Below, one piece after another: positions 8,085 to 15,903 of a stretch of DNA of 23,626 nucleotides (positions are counted from its first letter, which is position 1; every line of letters begins with the position of its first letter). The stretch spans positions 1-23,626 of the forward strand of contig CAZNDN010000060.1 in NCBI GenBank assembly GCA_964571815.1. The letters are read 5' to 3'. The DNA comes from CAZNDN01 sp964571815 (GTDB taxonomy: Bacteria; Fibrobacterota; Chitinivibrionia; Chitinivibrionales; WJKA01). The notes below the pieces were generated by a model that worked only from the letters and a program-made list of their open reading frames with translations, was not told the origin of the DNA and did not search any database. The translations under genes and the position numbers were made by a program.

Positions 8085-8964
8085 TGTGACCCGGGGAGAG
8101 CAATACCGGCGGATGATTGAAAGTATCGACCAGCTTCCATCCCTGCCTTCAATCGTTACACGACTTGTGCAGGTGGTCAACTCCCCGGATACGTCGGCCG
8201 AAGACGCCGCCGGAGTGATCGAGAAGGACCCGGCGTTGACAAGCAAGATGCTTCGGCTGGCCAACAGCGCGTTCTATGGAATTCCTCGAACTATCTCATC
8301 GGTTTCCTCGGCCGTGGTGATCCTGGGTTTCAATACGATAAAGTCCCTGGTGCTCAGTGCGTCGGTAGTGCGTATGTTCCCCAGCGGCGGCGGCAAAGGC
8401 GATACGTTCGATCGGCGACGCTTCTGGAAACACTCGATCGTGTGCGGACTTGCCGCACGGAGTATCACGCGGGCCCTGATGAGCGTGAAGATGATGGACC
8501 CGGAGAGTTCCTTCTGCGCGGGTATCCTCCACGATATCGGTAAGCTGGTCTTTGAGCAGTACATGCACGAAGAGTACGTCGGGACGTGTTCGCACGCCGC
8601 CGACAAGGGGATTGCCATGGTGAAGGCGGAGTCGGAGGTGCTGGGAATTACGCATACCGAAGTGGGAAGGATGCTCGCGGACAAGTGGGCTTTGCCCTCC
8701 GAGCTGGAAGCATCGATTGTCTCCCACCACAACCCGTCGGGAGGCGGCAAAGTGGCCGAGCTGGTAACCACCGTGCATCTTGCCAATCGTATCGCGCATA
8801 GTGTCGGTGCGGGATTGTGGGATGGCGAGGCCGTCTCCGAAGAATGGGACAAGGCCCGTGCGTTGCTGAAGATCGACGATGCCGCCTATGAGCGAATCCT
8901 GGGAACCGTGACCAGGGATCTGGAGACTTCGGATGAATTCTTCACCATCATCAGTGCCTCCTGA
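8077..8964 (+). CDS. HDOD-domain signalling protein (first of a tandem pair)
   Basis: A 295-residue protein. ATG 8077 was chosen over an in-frame upstream ATG because GGGAGAAAGG lies just before it and the HDOD domain begins straight after (MIESIDQLPSLPSIVTRL). The sequence follows the HDOD pattern closely: EKDPALTSKMLRLANSAFYG, SSAVVILGF and AGILHDIGKL, with an HD pair at H152-D153, then a helical C-terminus. HDOD proteins are found in bacterial signalling and motility regulation and usually lack proven catalysis. There are no membrane segments. It overlaps mtaB by 8 bases and its paralogue by 32 bases. The family is certain, the function is not. Confidence 0.9.
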   Translation: MNDVTRGEQYRRMIESIDQLPSLPSIVTRLVQVVNSPDTSAEDAAGVIEKDPALTSKMLRLANSAFYGIPRTISSVSSAVVILGFNTIKSLVLSASVVRMFPSGGGKGDTFDRRRFWKHSIVCGLAARSITRALMSVKMMDPESSFCAGILHDIGKLVFEQYMHEEYVGTCSHAADKGIAMVKAESEVLGITHTEVGRMLADKWALPSELEASIVSHHNPSGGGKVAELVTTVHLANRIAHSVGAGLWDGEAVSEEWDKARALLKIDDAAYERILGTVTRDLETSDEFFTIISAS

Positions 8965-9829
8965 GCATCCTTCGGGAGACGCCGGTGAGGTGTTTGTTCG
9001 ACGGGTCAGGAACCTTCCCGCGGTACCGGCGGTCGTGCGGAGGATCAGCGCCCTGGCGCGCAGCGAGCAAACGTCTGCCGCCGATATCGAGGAAGCGCTG
9101 AAGCTCGACCCTGCTCTTGTGGGCAAAGTGATTCGTCTGGCCAACTCGGCGTATGTCGGGATACCGCGCACGGTTTCATCGCTGCACAATGCCGTGGTGC
9201 TGCTCGGTCTGAAAAGGATTCATGCCCTTGCACTGGGCTCGTCGGTGCTCTCGGCATTTCGTACCGTACGATCCTCCAGTGTCGTGTCCCTGCGCAATCT
9301 TCACCGGCATTCGGTCACCACGGCCATGGTGGCCGAGTCGATCGCGAAGCATATCGCCCGCTACGAAGAAATGGACCACGATGAGGTTTTTACCGCCGGA
9401 CTTTTGCACGATATCGGAACTTTCGCCCTTGCGGGTTATGCGCCCGAGGTGCTGGAGGAGGCGGTGGCCGGGAGCCGCAACGGCGGGATTCCGCTCCATG
9501 CCGCGGAACAACACGACACTGCTCATCCGGTTGTCGGAGAAGCTCTGGCGCGGCACTGGCGGTTTCCCGCGGATCTCTGTGATGCCCTGCGGTTTCATCA
9601 CGAGCCGGGTGCGTGCCGGACATACCGCCTGATGGTCGCGGTGGTGCATGTGGCCGACGCAATGGTGCACGTGCTGGGATTTCATTGCTTCGAGGACGAG
9701 ACCGGGCCGCGGTTCGACGATGGGGCCCTGGCGAGTGTGAGGCTGCCGGCCGAACGCCTGAAGGTGATCGCCGAGCAGACGCTTGAAAGAGAAGAGGAAG
9801 TAGACTCACTTGTAGATTTCATGGGGTAA
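8933..9829 (+). CDS. HDOD-domain signalling protein (second of a tandem pair)
   Basis: A 298-residue paralogue of the preceding gene, with the same core: RNLPAVPAVVRRISAL, ALKLDPALVGKVIRLANSAYVG, HNAVVLLGLKR and AGLLHDIGTF (HD at H159-D160). A longer Ser/Pro-rich start (MNSSPSSVPPEH) lies in the 32-base overlap with the first copy. GGAG sits a few bases before ATG 8933, inside the coding end of the first gene, so translation is probably coupled. Divergence between the two copies is large, so this is an old duplication. ftsY begins 10 bases after its stop. Function unknown beyond the HDOD family. Confidence 0.9.
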   Translation: MNSSPSSVPPEHPSGDAGEVFVRRVRNLPAVPAVVRRISALARSEQTSAADIEEALKLDPALVGKVIRLANSAYVGIPRTVSSLHNAVVLLGLKRIHALALGSSVLSAFRTVRSSSVVSLRNLHRHSVTTAMVAESIAKHIARYEEMDHDEVFTAGLLHDIGTFALAGYAPEVLEEAVAGSRNGGIPLHAAEQHDTAHPVVGEALARHWRFPADLCDALRFHHEPGACRTYRLMVAVVHVADAMVHVLGFHCFEDETGPRFDDGALASVRLPAERLKVIAEQTLEREEEVDSLVDFMG

Positions 9830-9839
9830 CCATACCACT

Positions 9840-10754
9840 ATGCAGTTCTTTTCACGACTGAAAGAAGGCCTTCAGAAGACGCGTTCGCAGATCGGCACAA
9901 TTGTCGATTCCACGGGGTTCGACGAGGAGTTTTTCGAATCGCTTGAAGAGGCGCTGATTGCGGCCGATATCGGGGTCGACCTTTCGGTCGAGCTGATCGA
10001 GGAGCTTCGGCGACGTATCGGCTCCCGCGGAATCGCCGACCGCCCCGGGGCCTGGGAAGAACTGAAGGAGATGATCGCCGCAAACCTTGCGATGCACAAA
10101 ACGCCCGATGAGTTTCCTCCTAAACCGTGGTCTATCCTGGTGGTCGGGGTCAATGGGGTAGGCAAAACCACGACAATCGGGAAGCTGGCCCACGAGTTGG
10201 CCGGCGAGGGCAAAAAGGTCATGCTGGGCGCATCCGACACTTTCAGGGCCGGCGCAATCGAACAGCTTCGTATCTGGGCCGAGCGCACAGGCTCCGGGTT
10301 TGTGGCGCAGCAGCCCGGCTCCGATGCCGCATCGGTGGCCTACGATGCGCTCGCGGCGGCACGCGGCAGGGGCAGCGATGTGCTTATCCTCGATACGGCC
10401 GGACGGCTTCACACCAAGACCAACCTTATGAACGAGCTGGAGAAAATCGTACGCGTGTTGCGGCGGGTGGAAACCCATGTTCCCAACGAGATCCTGCTCG
10501 TGATCGATGCTACCACCGGACAGAACGCGATGAGTCAGGCGCGTGTTTTCCACAAGCACCTGGGCTTGACCGGTCTGGTGATCACCAAGCTTGACGGAAC
10601 CGCCAGGGGCGGTATCGCGCTTTCCCTCACGCGAACCCTTGACGTTCCCATTCGCAAGCTCGGCGTCGGCGAAGGCCTCGAAGACCTTCAGGACTTCGAC
10701 CCCCGGGCCTACGTCGAAGCGATGTTCGGTGACATGGGCGGCGGCGGGGGATAG
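9840..10754 (+). CDS. ftsY: Signal recognition particle receptor FtsY
   Basis: A 304-residue SRP-receptor GTPase that docks ribosome-nascent chain-SRP complexes at the inner membrane. The N-domain (1-85) starts with an amphipathic helix, MQFFSRLKEGLQKTRSQ, that probably binds lipid directly. The G domain has the P-loop GVNGVGKTTT (103-112), DTFRAGAIEQL, LDTAGRLHTK and ITKLDGTARGG, ending in GVGEGLEDLQDFD. The long acidic A-domain of the enterobacterial protein is absent, so this is the short NG form. The Gly-rich tail (GDMGGGGG) is unusual but harmless. Upstream, GGGGT lies 12 bases from the ATG, a weak ribosome site, so coupling to the preceding HDOD gene is likely. It is the last gene of the operon. 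Confidence 0.96.
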   Translation: MQFFSRLKEGLQKTRSQIGTIVDSTGFDEEFFESLEEALIAADIGVDLSVELIEELRRRIGSRGIADRPGAWEELKEMIAANLAMHKTPDEFPPKPWSILVVGVNGVGKTTTIGKLAHELAGEGKKVMLGASDTFRAGAIEQLRIWAERTGSGFVAQQPGSDAASVAYDALAAARGRGSDVLILDTAGRLHTKTNLMNELEKIVRVLRRVETHVPNEILLVIDATTGQNAMSQARVFHKHLGLTGLVITKLDGTARGGIALSLTRTLDVPIRKLGVGEGLEDLQDFDPRAYVEAMFGDMGGGGG

Positions 10755-10774
10755 CACGCTCGATCCTTTTCGCG

Positions 10775-10816
10775 GTCCCGGCGGGAAGGGAACTGCCTGT
10801 GCGTTTCCCCCGGGAC
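10775..10816. terminator. Imperfect hairpin between convergent genes
   Basis: GTCCCGG (10775-10781) pairs perfectly with CCGGGAC (10810-10816), and the inner bases GGGAA/TTTCC extend the stem with a mismatch. It lies between the ftsY stop and the convergent small ORF, touching the last base of that ORF's stop codon. No T-run follows on either strand, so a bidirectional terminator is only a guess. Confidence 0.4.
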
Positions 10817-10965
10817 TATTCCCCCTTGTAGAGCTTGCTTACCAGTGCCTCGGCGAGCAGCACCACCTCCTGAAGCCGTCGTTCCATACGCAGCAGATGC
10901 ACGGTGATCATGATCAGGAACGCTATGACGACCGTGGCCAGAGCGCCCATGAGAAAGACCGACAT
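10816..10965 (-). CDS. 49-residue single-helix membrane protein
   Basis: A small reverse-strand gene. ATG is at 10965-10963, preceded by AAAAGGAG 7 bases upstream, and the stop TAG is at 10818-10816. Residues 1-25 form one membrane helix (MSVFLMGALATVVIAFLIMI), followed by a charged helix with a heptad-like pattern (LLRMERRLQEVVLLAEALV) and the end SKLYKGE. A short helix plus a cytoplasmic coiled coil is the layout of small membrane accessory proteins, but I recognise no family. It lies 148 bases downstream of the giant surface protein on the same strand and is convergent with ftsY. The excellent ribosome site and the helix pattern make it a credible gene. Confidence 0.72.
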   Translation of the reverse strand: MSVFLMGALATVVIAFLIMITVHLLRMERRLQEVVLLAEALVSKLYKGE

Positions 10966-11113
10966 GGAAGGGCTCCTTTTGTTGGGTGGTTAAAGGCTCC
11001 TGGTGTCTCGATACACAAGCAAAACGCAACCGTCTCTCCCGCCGGAGTGCTACCGAGCTTCTGCAGGTGTATGAACGAGCCCCCGTGGCCTGCGCCTGCT
11101 CGGCATTGTCGGT

Positions 11114-14100
11114 TTAGTAGATTGGCACTCTGGTCGTTTTCATCCGGTTTCCGGCTTTGAAGCGGTAGAGATAGACACCGCCGGCAACCGGTTTACCTTC
11201 GGCGGTGGTGCCGTCCCACAACGCAACATGGTTACCGGCCTCTTTCGCTTCGTCAACGAGCGTTGTCACCCGTTGGCCCCGTGCGTTCAGTACATCGATT
11301 ACCACGTCGCAGGCAGTGGGCACATTGTACAGCAGGCGCAGCATACGCCCGGAGCCGGGAGGACCGAGTTGCATAACGGTGAAGCGGTAGGGGTGCGGCG
11401 GTTGCCGGCGGGTATTGTCGACACCCGTAACCACGGAAACTATCGTTGTATCCTCCCAGACACCATCATTGTTACGATCGAGCATCCACTTGACATCGCC
11501 AAGATACGGCTTCTCCCACTGGGGAGCTACACTGCCCTCAGCGTCGGCCGGCAGCTTCACCTTCTCGGTCTGTACCCGTACGCTCCCTCCTTTGCCTACC
11601 GCCCAGAAACCCAGTTCCACCGTCTGCCCCGTTCCGCGGTCGCGAAGGTTGAACGCCTTCCCATCCGGAGAAGAGAAAACCACCTTCTCATCCTTCAGCA
11701 GCGAGAGTCCTTTGACAAAACACCAGCGATCCTGCTTCTTCCCCTGATAAAGGCAGGAGAGGTGAAATCGCTTCAGGGCGGAGTCCGGATTGGACACGGT
11801 CAACGCATCGTCCCAAATAAGCTTGTCGGTTTGAGCCGGCGTGACGCCGTTGCGGGTACACCGGAAAATGTTGAGGCTGTCATGGATTGAAACGGTCACC
11901 GTGCTGTCGGTGCCGGAGCGCAGTGTGCAGGTGTAGCGCTCCCGGGGGAGGCTGTAGCCATAAGGTGCGGAACCGTGACCGGTCAGCGCAAGGTAAGCAG
12001 CAGCATCGACAATATCGCGCCACACGCGTGTGCCCTGGTGCCCGATCCGGTCACCATCGTTGTTCTTCAGTACAATATCCGTTGCTCCGCGTTGAAATAC
12101 GCTGATCCTGCCGGCGGCCCCCATCGCAATGCGCGGCCGCTCCTCCCGGCGCGGGTGGGGGAGCAGGGGAGGACGGAGGTAGGATGTTGTGGAGTCCATG
12201 AGGAAGCAGAAACCCAGGGAATCGGACCACTCCGGGAAATCATCGTACGCCCACGTGTTTGCCGCGGAATCCAGTACCACGGTGTCGACATGATGAGCAC
12301 CCTGGACTGCGGGGTGATTACTATCGTAAACGTAGAGCAGAAACCTTTCCGGGTCGGAGGGAGAACGTTTCAGCTCAACCGGAGAAAGTACGTGTCCTCC
12401 GCCGATACTGTCGCTGTTGTTGCCGATTGCCAGCAGGGGACCGTTGACCACATTGTCGCCCATCACTTCCTTCAACTCTGCCAGCGTCTCCCGCGGCGTC
12501 TTGGTCATCGACGAAGCGAAATGATCGAGATGTCGTACTCCGAACTGATGAGTGTGCAACTGCGTGATGACATTGCGGCGTGCGCCGGAGGTATCCAGAT
12601 CGTGCAGACAGACGAAATCGCCTACTGTCGGATAGTCGGCAAGAAACTTTTGCTTGTTGAAGAAGGCCAGCGATGTGCTGGTGCCGAAGCCGTAACAGGA
12701 GCCGTTCCAGGCACGCGTGATATTCCACCACCAGGCTACGGCGGGAAGGCGATAGTAGCGTTTGCCTTCGATTTCATGGTAACACTGCTGCACACCGAAT
12801 GCGCGGACAAAACTGGGCCAGTCGGGGAAATCCGCCGGCTTTGCGTCAATCATGAGCGGGTGCCAGAACTGCATCGGATACGGCTCACCGGTGAAGGGGT
12901 CTTCTCCGCCGGCATAATTGAATTGGTTGTACCACGAGGCCGGCCACATATTCTTTACCCCGTTACCAAAGCGCCAACTGTCGCAAAGGCGGAGGAATTC
13001 CCGCAGATGCCCGTCCGTGTCCAACCGGGTAAGGATCCATCGCTTAATGGTGAAAGGCCCCGAGTGATCGAAAAGCCAACTTCGGGAAGCGCTTTCGACC
13101 CTGATTACACATTTGTTGGAGACTGCCGGAGGGACCTTCCACCGGAATTTCCCGGCCGGCCCTTCGACGTCCGCGGCAATGGTGTCCCAGTAAGGACGTG
13201 TCGGATTGTACGTTTCGCTGAAAAGAATGCGCAGCCGGCTGATCGTATCACTGTCCCATTGAATGATACACGTGTCACCCGCCCGAAAAAAGTCCTTGCG
13301 TGAAGGTGACGTGATTTCAATGGGTGATTCATGTCCGGCATCCGGATTGAATTCATCAGCTCCGATATCCACCCTGTCGACACCGTCTTCATTACCGTCA
13401 ATACGCCGGCTGTCCCCTTCAACGTCAAACGCCCACCCGACCAGCGAATCCACTCCGGCATCAATAAGAGGCGAGTTGTCGCGCAGGTGAAAGCCGTGAA
13501 TCCGGTAGGGCGCATCGGTCTCGGTGTAATCGGAAACGTTACCGAAGACGTACAGGGTTTCCTGCGAAACATGTGAAATGTGATACCATCGTGCCCCCCG
13601 CCTGCTCGTGTCGGGGCAAATGAATTGACCCGAAAGTCGGGGAGAAGCAAAGGGATGAGAAGCATCGAGCAGTGCCGAGAGGTTAGTATCGTCGTCGTAG
13701 CGAAACGAGCCCACTTGTCCGGTCCGCGGAAGCGTGAAGCCGGGCTCGGTTGCCGCGTTGGAAGCAAAGCCGTCACCGAGCTCCCGCAGTTCCTTGACCG
13801 TATATATCCACGTGTCGCCGTGACGGTAGAGCAGAGGCCCCTCGCCGTTTTCGTGGAAGATGTTGTGCGCCAGAAAGGGATCGGCGGCATTGCCGTCGTG
13901 GTATCCCGCATCGGTGTTCCGGTAAAAGATGTTGTTGGCCACCGCTTCCTTTTCAAAACCGTCGGCCCCGACAATCGACAGGCCGCGACCGGCGTTGCAG
14001 GAGATAGTGTTTGATATCACCGACGGCGTTCCGTTGGCGATAGTGATGCCTCCACCGTTGCCCCATACAACGTTTCCGTGCAGGAAAATCAACGCGCTGT

Positions 14101-15757
14101 CGCCCTGAAGGTCGCTGCACTCCAGCGCATCGTTCCGGTTGGCGGCGATAACTGAGTTCTCCACGGTGAGCATGATGAGTGATGGGTCGGCAGGGCAGGA
14201 GATGCCGTGGCCTCCGTTGCCGATGATCCGGCTGCTGCGCACGGTGATACGGGTCGGTGAGTTTTTCAGATACCCCACGGACAGCCCGGAGAGATTGTTC
14301 TCGAGAAGGTCCACACTATCGAGCAACAATTGGGCCGGGGCGCCGGAGCTGTTTTCGTAATATACCACCGCATTCCCCGATTCGAAATGGCGCATAGTGG
14401 AGCCGACAATGCGATATCCCTTGTCTTTGGCGGCTCTTATATGGACACCGCCTCCCTTGAAGCGCTCGAGGGTCGAGTTTTCAATCTGGAGCGAACCGTG
14501 AGCTTCGATCAGGCCCCCGGCGTAGCGGAGCGTGCTGTTACTGATCGCGAGAGTACCCGTGGTGTCCACCAGAATTGCGCTCTGCCCGTTTGTCCAATAA
14601 GTGAAGGACCCGGCCGTGGTGAAATCGATGTCCGGACCGTACGCGTCGTCGTTGTGTGAGGTCAGCACCGCATCCTCTATCCTCAGTTGCCCGTCGACAA
14701 GGAACCCGCCCATGAGTTTCAGGAGCGACCCCGGCTTGATAGTCAATTCACTTCCGCTGTCGACGTGAAGAGAAGTGCTCACCAGCGGCAGCGCCTCATT
14801 GGTCTTGATACGTGACGTCCCGACGGCGCACCATGATCCCCGGGAGACGATGGCCGGTGTGGTGCAGTTGGATACGGTGTTCTTGTGGATCGATTTCAGA
14901 CCGCTTCCCTGGATTCTAACGACGCCCATGCCGCTGACGGGCTGCTCAACGAAGATGTCTTTGAAATGACAGCCTTCGATGGTAACACTACGCAGGTAGC
15001 TCAGGCGGACGGCGGCATCCAGGGGGAAGAGGTTTTCGAACCGGCAATTGATGAGTTTAACGTCCCAGATCGCAGTGCAGTCACTGGCATGTACGCCGAC
15101 ATCCGCGAAGGAGAAGGGTATGGTGAAACCGGGGTCGGAATAGGCGAAGTTGCAGTTATTGATGCTCAGATGGGCACCTCGAATTTGCAAGGGAGAAGAG
15201 TTGTGATAATTGCTGTCGAACAACCCCTGGAAGTTGGTATTTGACCAGATATATTCAGGCCCGTCGCCCTCCCGGGCTGATTTTTGGTTGTCGAGGCCGA
15301 CCACAAGCTCGTAGATCCCCTTGAGAGTAATGGGGTCAAGCGTACTTCCCACAAACGCTACTCCACCCGAGGCACGGAGCGTTGGGTGCGTGAAGTCATC
15401 GGGGGGGATGCAAGTGATTACGAACGGCTCGTTGCCGAGGCCGGCGGCCCCGCCCGACTCGAATTTCAGGATACCAAACTGGTCCACGTTGCCGTCTGAA
15501 TCGTACGTGTTGCGGAGGGTGACGTTGTGTTCTATAATGAAGGGCGGGCCGGGTTCGAGGTCGTTCTCTTCTCCATAGGCATTTTGATAACCTCGGTTGA
15601 ACATCACGCTTTCGCCTTCACGATAGAACGATTTGGTCCTGAACTCCTTATAATCCTCATCCCAGAGCCTGTTGACGTAGACCTTGGCCCGGGAAAGGGG
15701 GGCAAGGAAACACAGCACGTAGAGAATGATGCGGGCGAGGTAGCGGTGCAGGGCCAT
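11114..15757 (-). CDS. Giant secreted protein: beta-helix, Kre9/KNH-like, papain-like and FlgD-Ig-like domains
   Basis: A 1547-residue exported protein. ATG at 15757 follows GGAGG at 6 bases; the signal peptide ends near residue 24 (APLSRA-KV). Residues about 60-790 form a right-handed parallel beta-helix (NNCNF, NSTL, NTISCNAGRGLSI), with a VDIGADEF motif near 795. Next is a Kre9/KNH-like domain (ITSPS...FRAGDTCIIQWDS...FRWKVP), about 808-900. Residues about 925-1185 look like a papain-like cysteine peptidase: C1021 in NGSCYGFGTSTSLAFF, H1122 in GGGHVLSPVEL and D1145/N1147 in YVYDSNHP, in the order C-H-D/N. After a region without clear assignment, residues 1470-1547 form a FlgD-like Ig / type IX-like sorting domain (LNARGQRVTTLVD...GGVYLYRFKAG). 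It may bind and cut surface polymers, but the substrate is unknown. The domain calls are from pattern recognition. Confidence 0.85.
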   Translation of the reverse strand: MALHRYLARIILYVLCFLAPLSRAKVYVNRLWDEDYKEFRTKSFYREGESVMFNRGYQNAYGEENDLEPGPPFIIEHNVTLRNTYDSDGNVDQFGILKFESGGAAGLGNEPFVITCIPPDDFTHPTLRASGGVAFVGSTLDPITLKGIYELVVGLDNQKSAREGDGPEYIWSNTNFQGLFDSNYHNSSPLQIRGAHLSINNCNFAYSDPGFTIPFSFADVGVHASDCTAIWDVKLINCRFENLFPLDAAVRLSYLRSVTIEGCHFKDIFVEQPVSGMGVVRIQGSGLKSIHKNTVSNCTTPAIVSRGSWCAVGTSRIKTNEALPLVSTSLHVDSGSELTIKPGSLLKLMGGFLVDGQLRIEDAVLTSHNDDAYGPDIDFTTAGSFTYWTNGQSAILVDTTGTLAISNSTLRYAGGLIEAHGSLQIENSTLERFKGGGVHIRAAKDKGYRIVGSTMRHFESGNAVVYYENSSGAPAQLLLDSVDLLENNLSGLSVGYLKNSPTRITVRSSRIIGNGGHGISCPADPSLIMLTVENSVIAANRNDALECSDLQGDSALIFLHGNVVWGNGGGITIANGTPSVISNTISCNAGRGLSIVGADGFEKEAVANNIFYRNTDAGYHDGNAADPFLAHNIFHENGEGPLLYRHGDTWIYTVKELRELGDGFASNAATEPGFTLPRTGQVGSFRYDDDTNLSALLDASHPFASPRLSGQFICPDTSRRGARWYHISHVSQETLYVFGNVSDYTETDAPYRIHGFHLRDNSPLIDAGVDSLVGWAFDVEGDSRRIDGNEDGVDRVDIGADEFNPDAGHESPIEITSPSRKDFFRAGDTCIIQWDSDTISRLRILFSETYNPTRPYWDTIAADVEGPAGKFRWKVPPAVSNKCVIRVESASRSWLFDHSGPFTIKRWILTRLDTDGHLREFLRLCDSWRFGNGVKNMWPASWYNQFNYAGGEDPFTGEPYPMQFWHPLMIDAKPADFPDWPSFVRAFGVQQCYHEIEGKRYYRLPAVAWWWNITRAWNGSCYGFGTSTSLAFFNKQKFLADYPTVGDFVCLHDLDTSGARRNVITQLHTHQFGVRHLDHFASSMTKTPRETLAELKEVMGDNVVNGPLLAIGNNSDSIGGGHVLSPVELKRSPSDPERFLLYVYDSNHPAVQGAHHVDTVVLDSAANTWAYDDFPEWSDSLGFCFLMDSTTSYLRPPLLPHPRREERPRIAMGAAGRISVFQRGATDIVLKNNDGDRIGHQGTRVWRDIVDAAAYLALTGHGSAPYGYSLPRERYTCTLRSGTDSTVTVSIHDSLNIFRCTRNGVTPAQTDKLIWDDALTVSNPDSALKRFHLSCLYQGKKQDRWCFVKGLSLLKDEKVVFSSPDGKAFNLRDRGTGQTVELGFWAVGKGGSVRVQTEKVKLPADAEGSVAPQWEKPYLGDVKWMLDRNNDGVWEDTTIVSVVTGVDNTRRQPPHPYRFTVMQLGPPGSGRMLRLLYNVPTACDVVIDVLNARGQRVTTLVDEAKEAGNHVALWDGTTAEGKPVAGGVYLYRFKAGNRMKTTRVPIY

Positions 15758-15903
15758 GGGATACCTCCGGGGCGATCAACAAAAAATTCCCGTACTGCGA
15801 GACGAGATTGCAACGGGAAGAAAGAAGCGTGCGTGAGCCCATCAAGGGCTCACGCATGCTTGCCGGCGATTGCGTGGTTGATCCGGCAATCTACTATTGC
15901 TCG
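15758..15903. other. Intergenic region between surface-protein genes
   Basis: A 146-base spacer that carries the hairpin at 15828-15858 and the upstream region of the giant protein gene. A TTGCAA lies about 50 bases before that gene's ribosome site, but no good -10 follows it. Transcription could read through from the lipoprotein gene or start here. Confidence 0.4.
15828..15858 (-). terminator. Strong hairpin after the larger lipoprotein gene
   Basis: GCGTGAGCCC (15831-15840) and GGGCTCACGC (15846-15855) form a perfect ten-pair stem with a five-base loop, ATCAA, extended by T-A, a G-T wobble and C-G. It begins about 45 bases after the lipoprotein stop on the minus strand, and on that strand a pyrimidine-rich CTTCTTTCTTCC follows, as in a Rho-independent terminator. 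Confidence 0.7.

Noticed and set aside
9852..10757. 301-residue open frame on the minus strand
   Set aside because: Antisense of ftsY, whose motifs are unambiguous.
11975..13303. 442-residue open frame on the plus strand
   Set aside because: It is antisense to the giant beta-helix protein, which has a signal peptide, a ribosome site and recognisable domains. The plus-strand product shows no family pattern.
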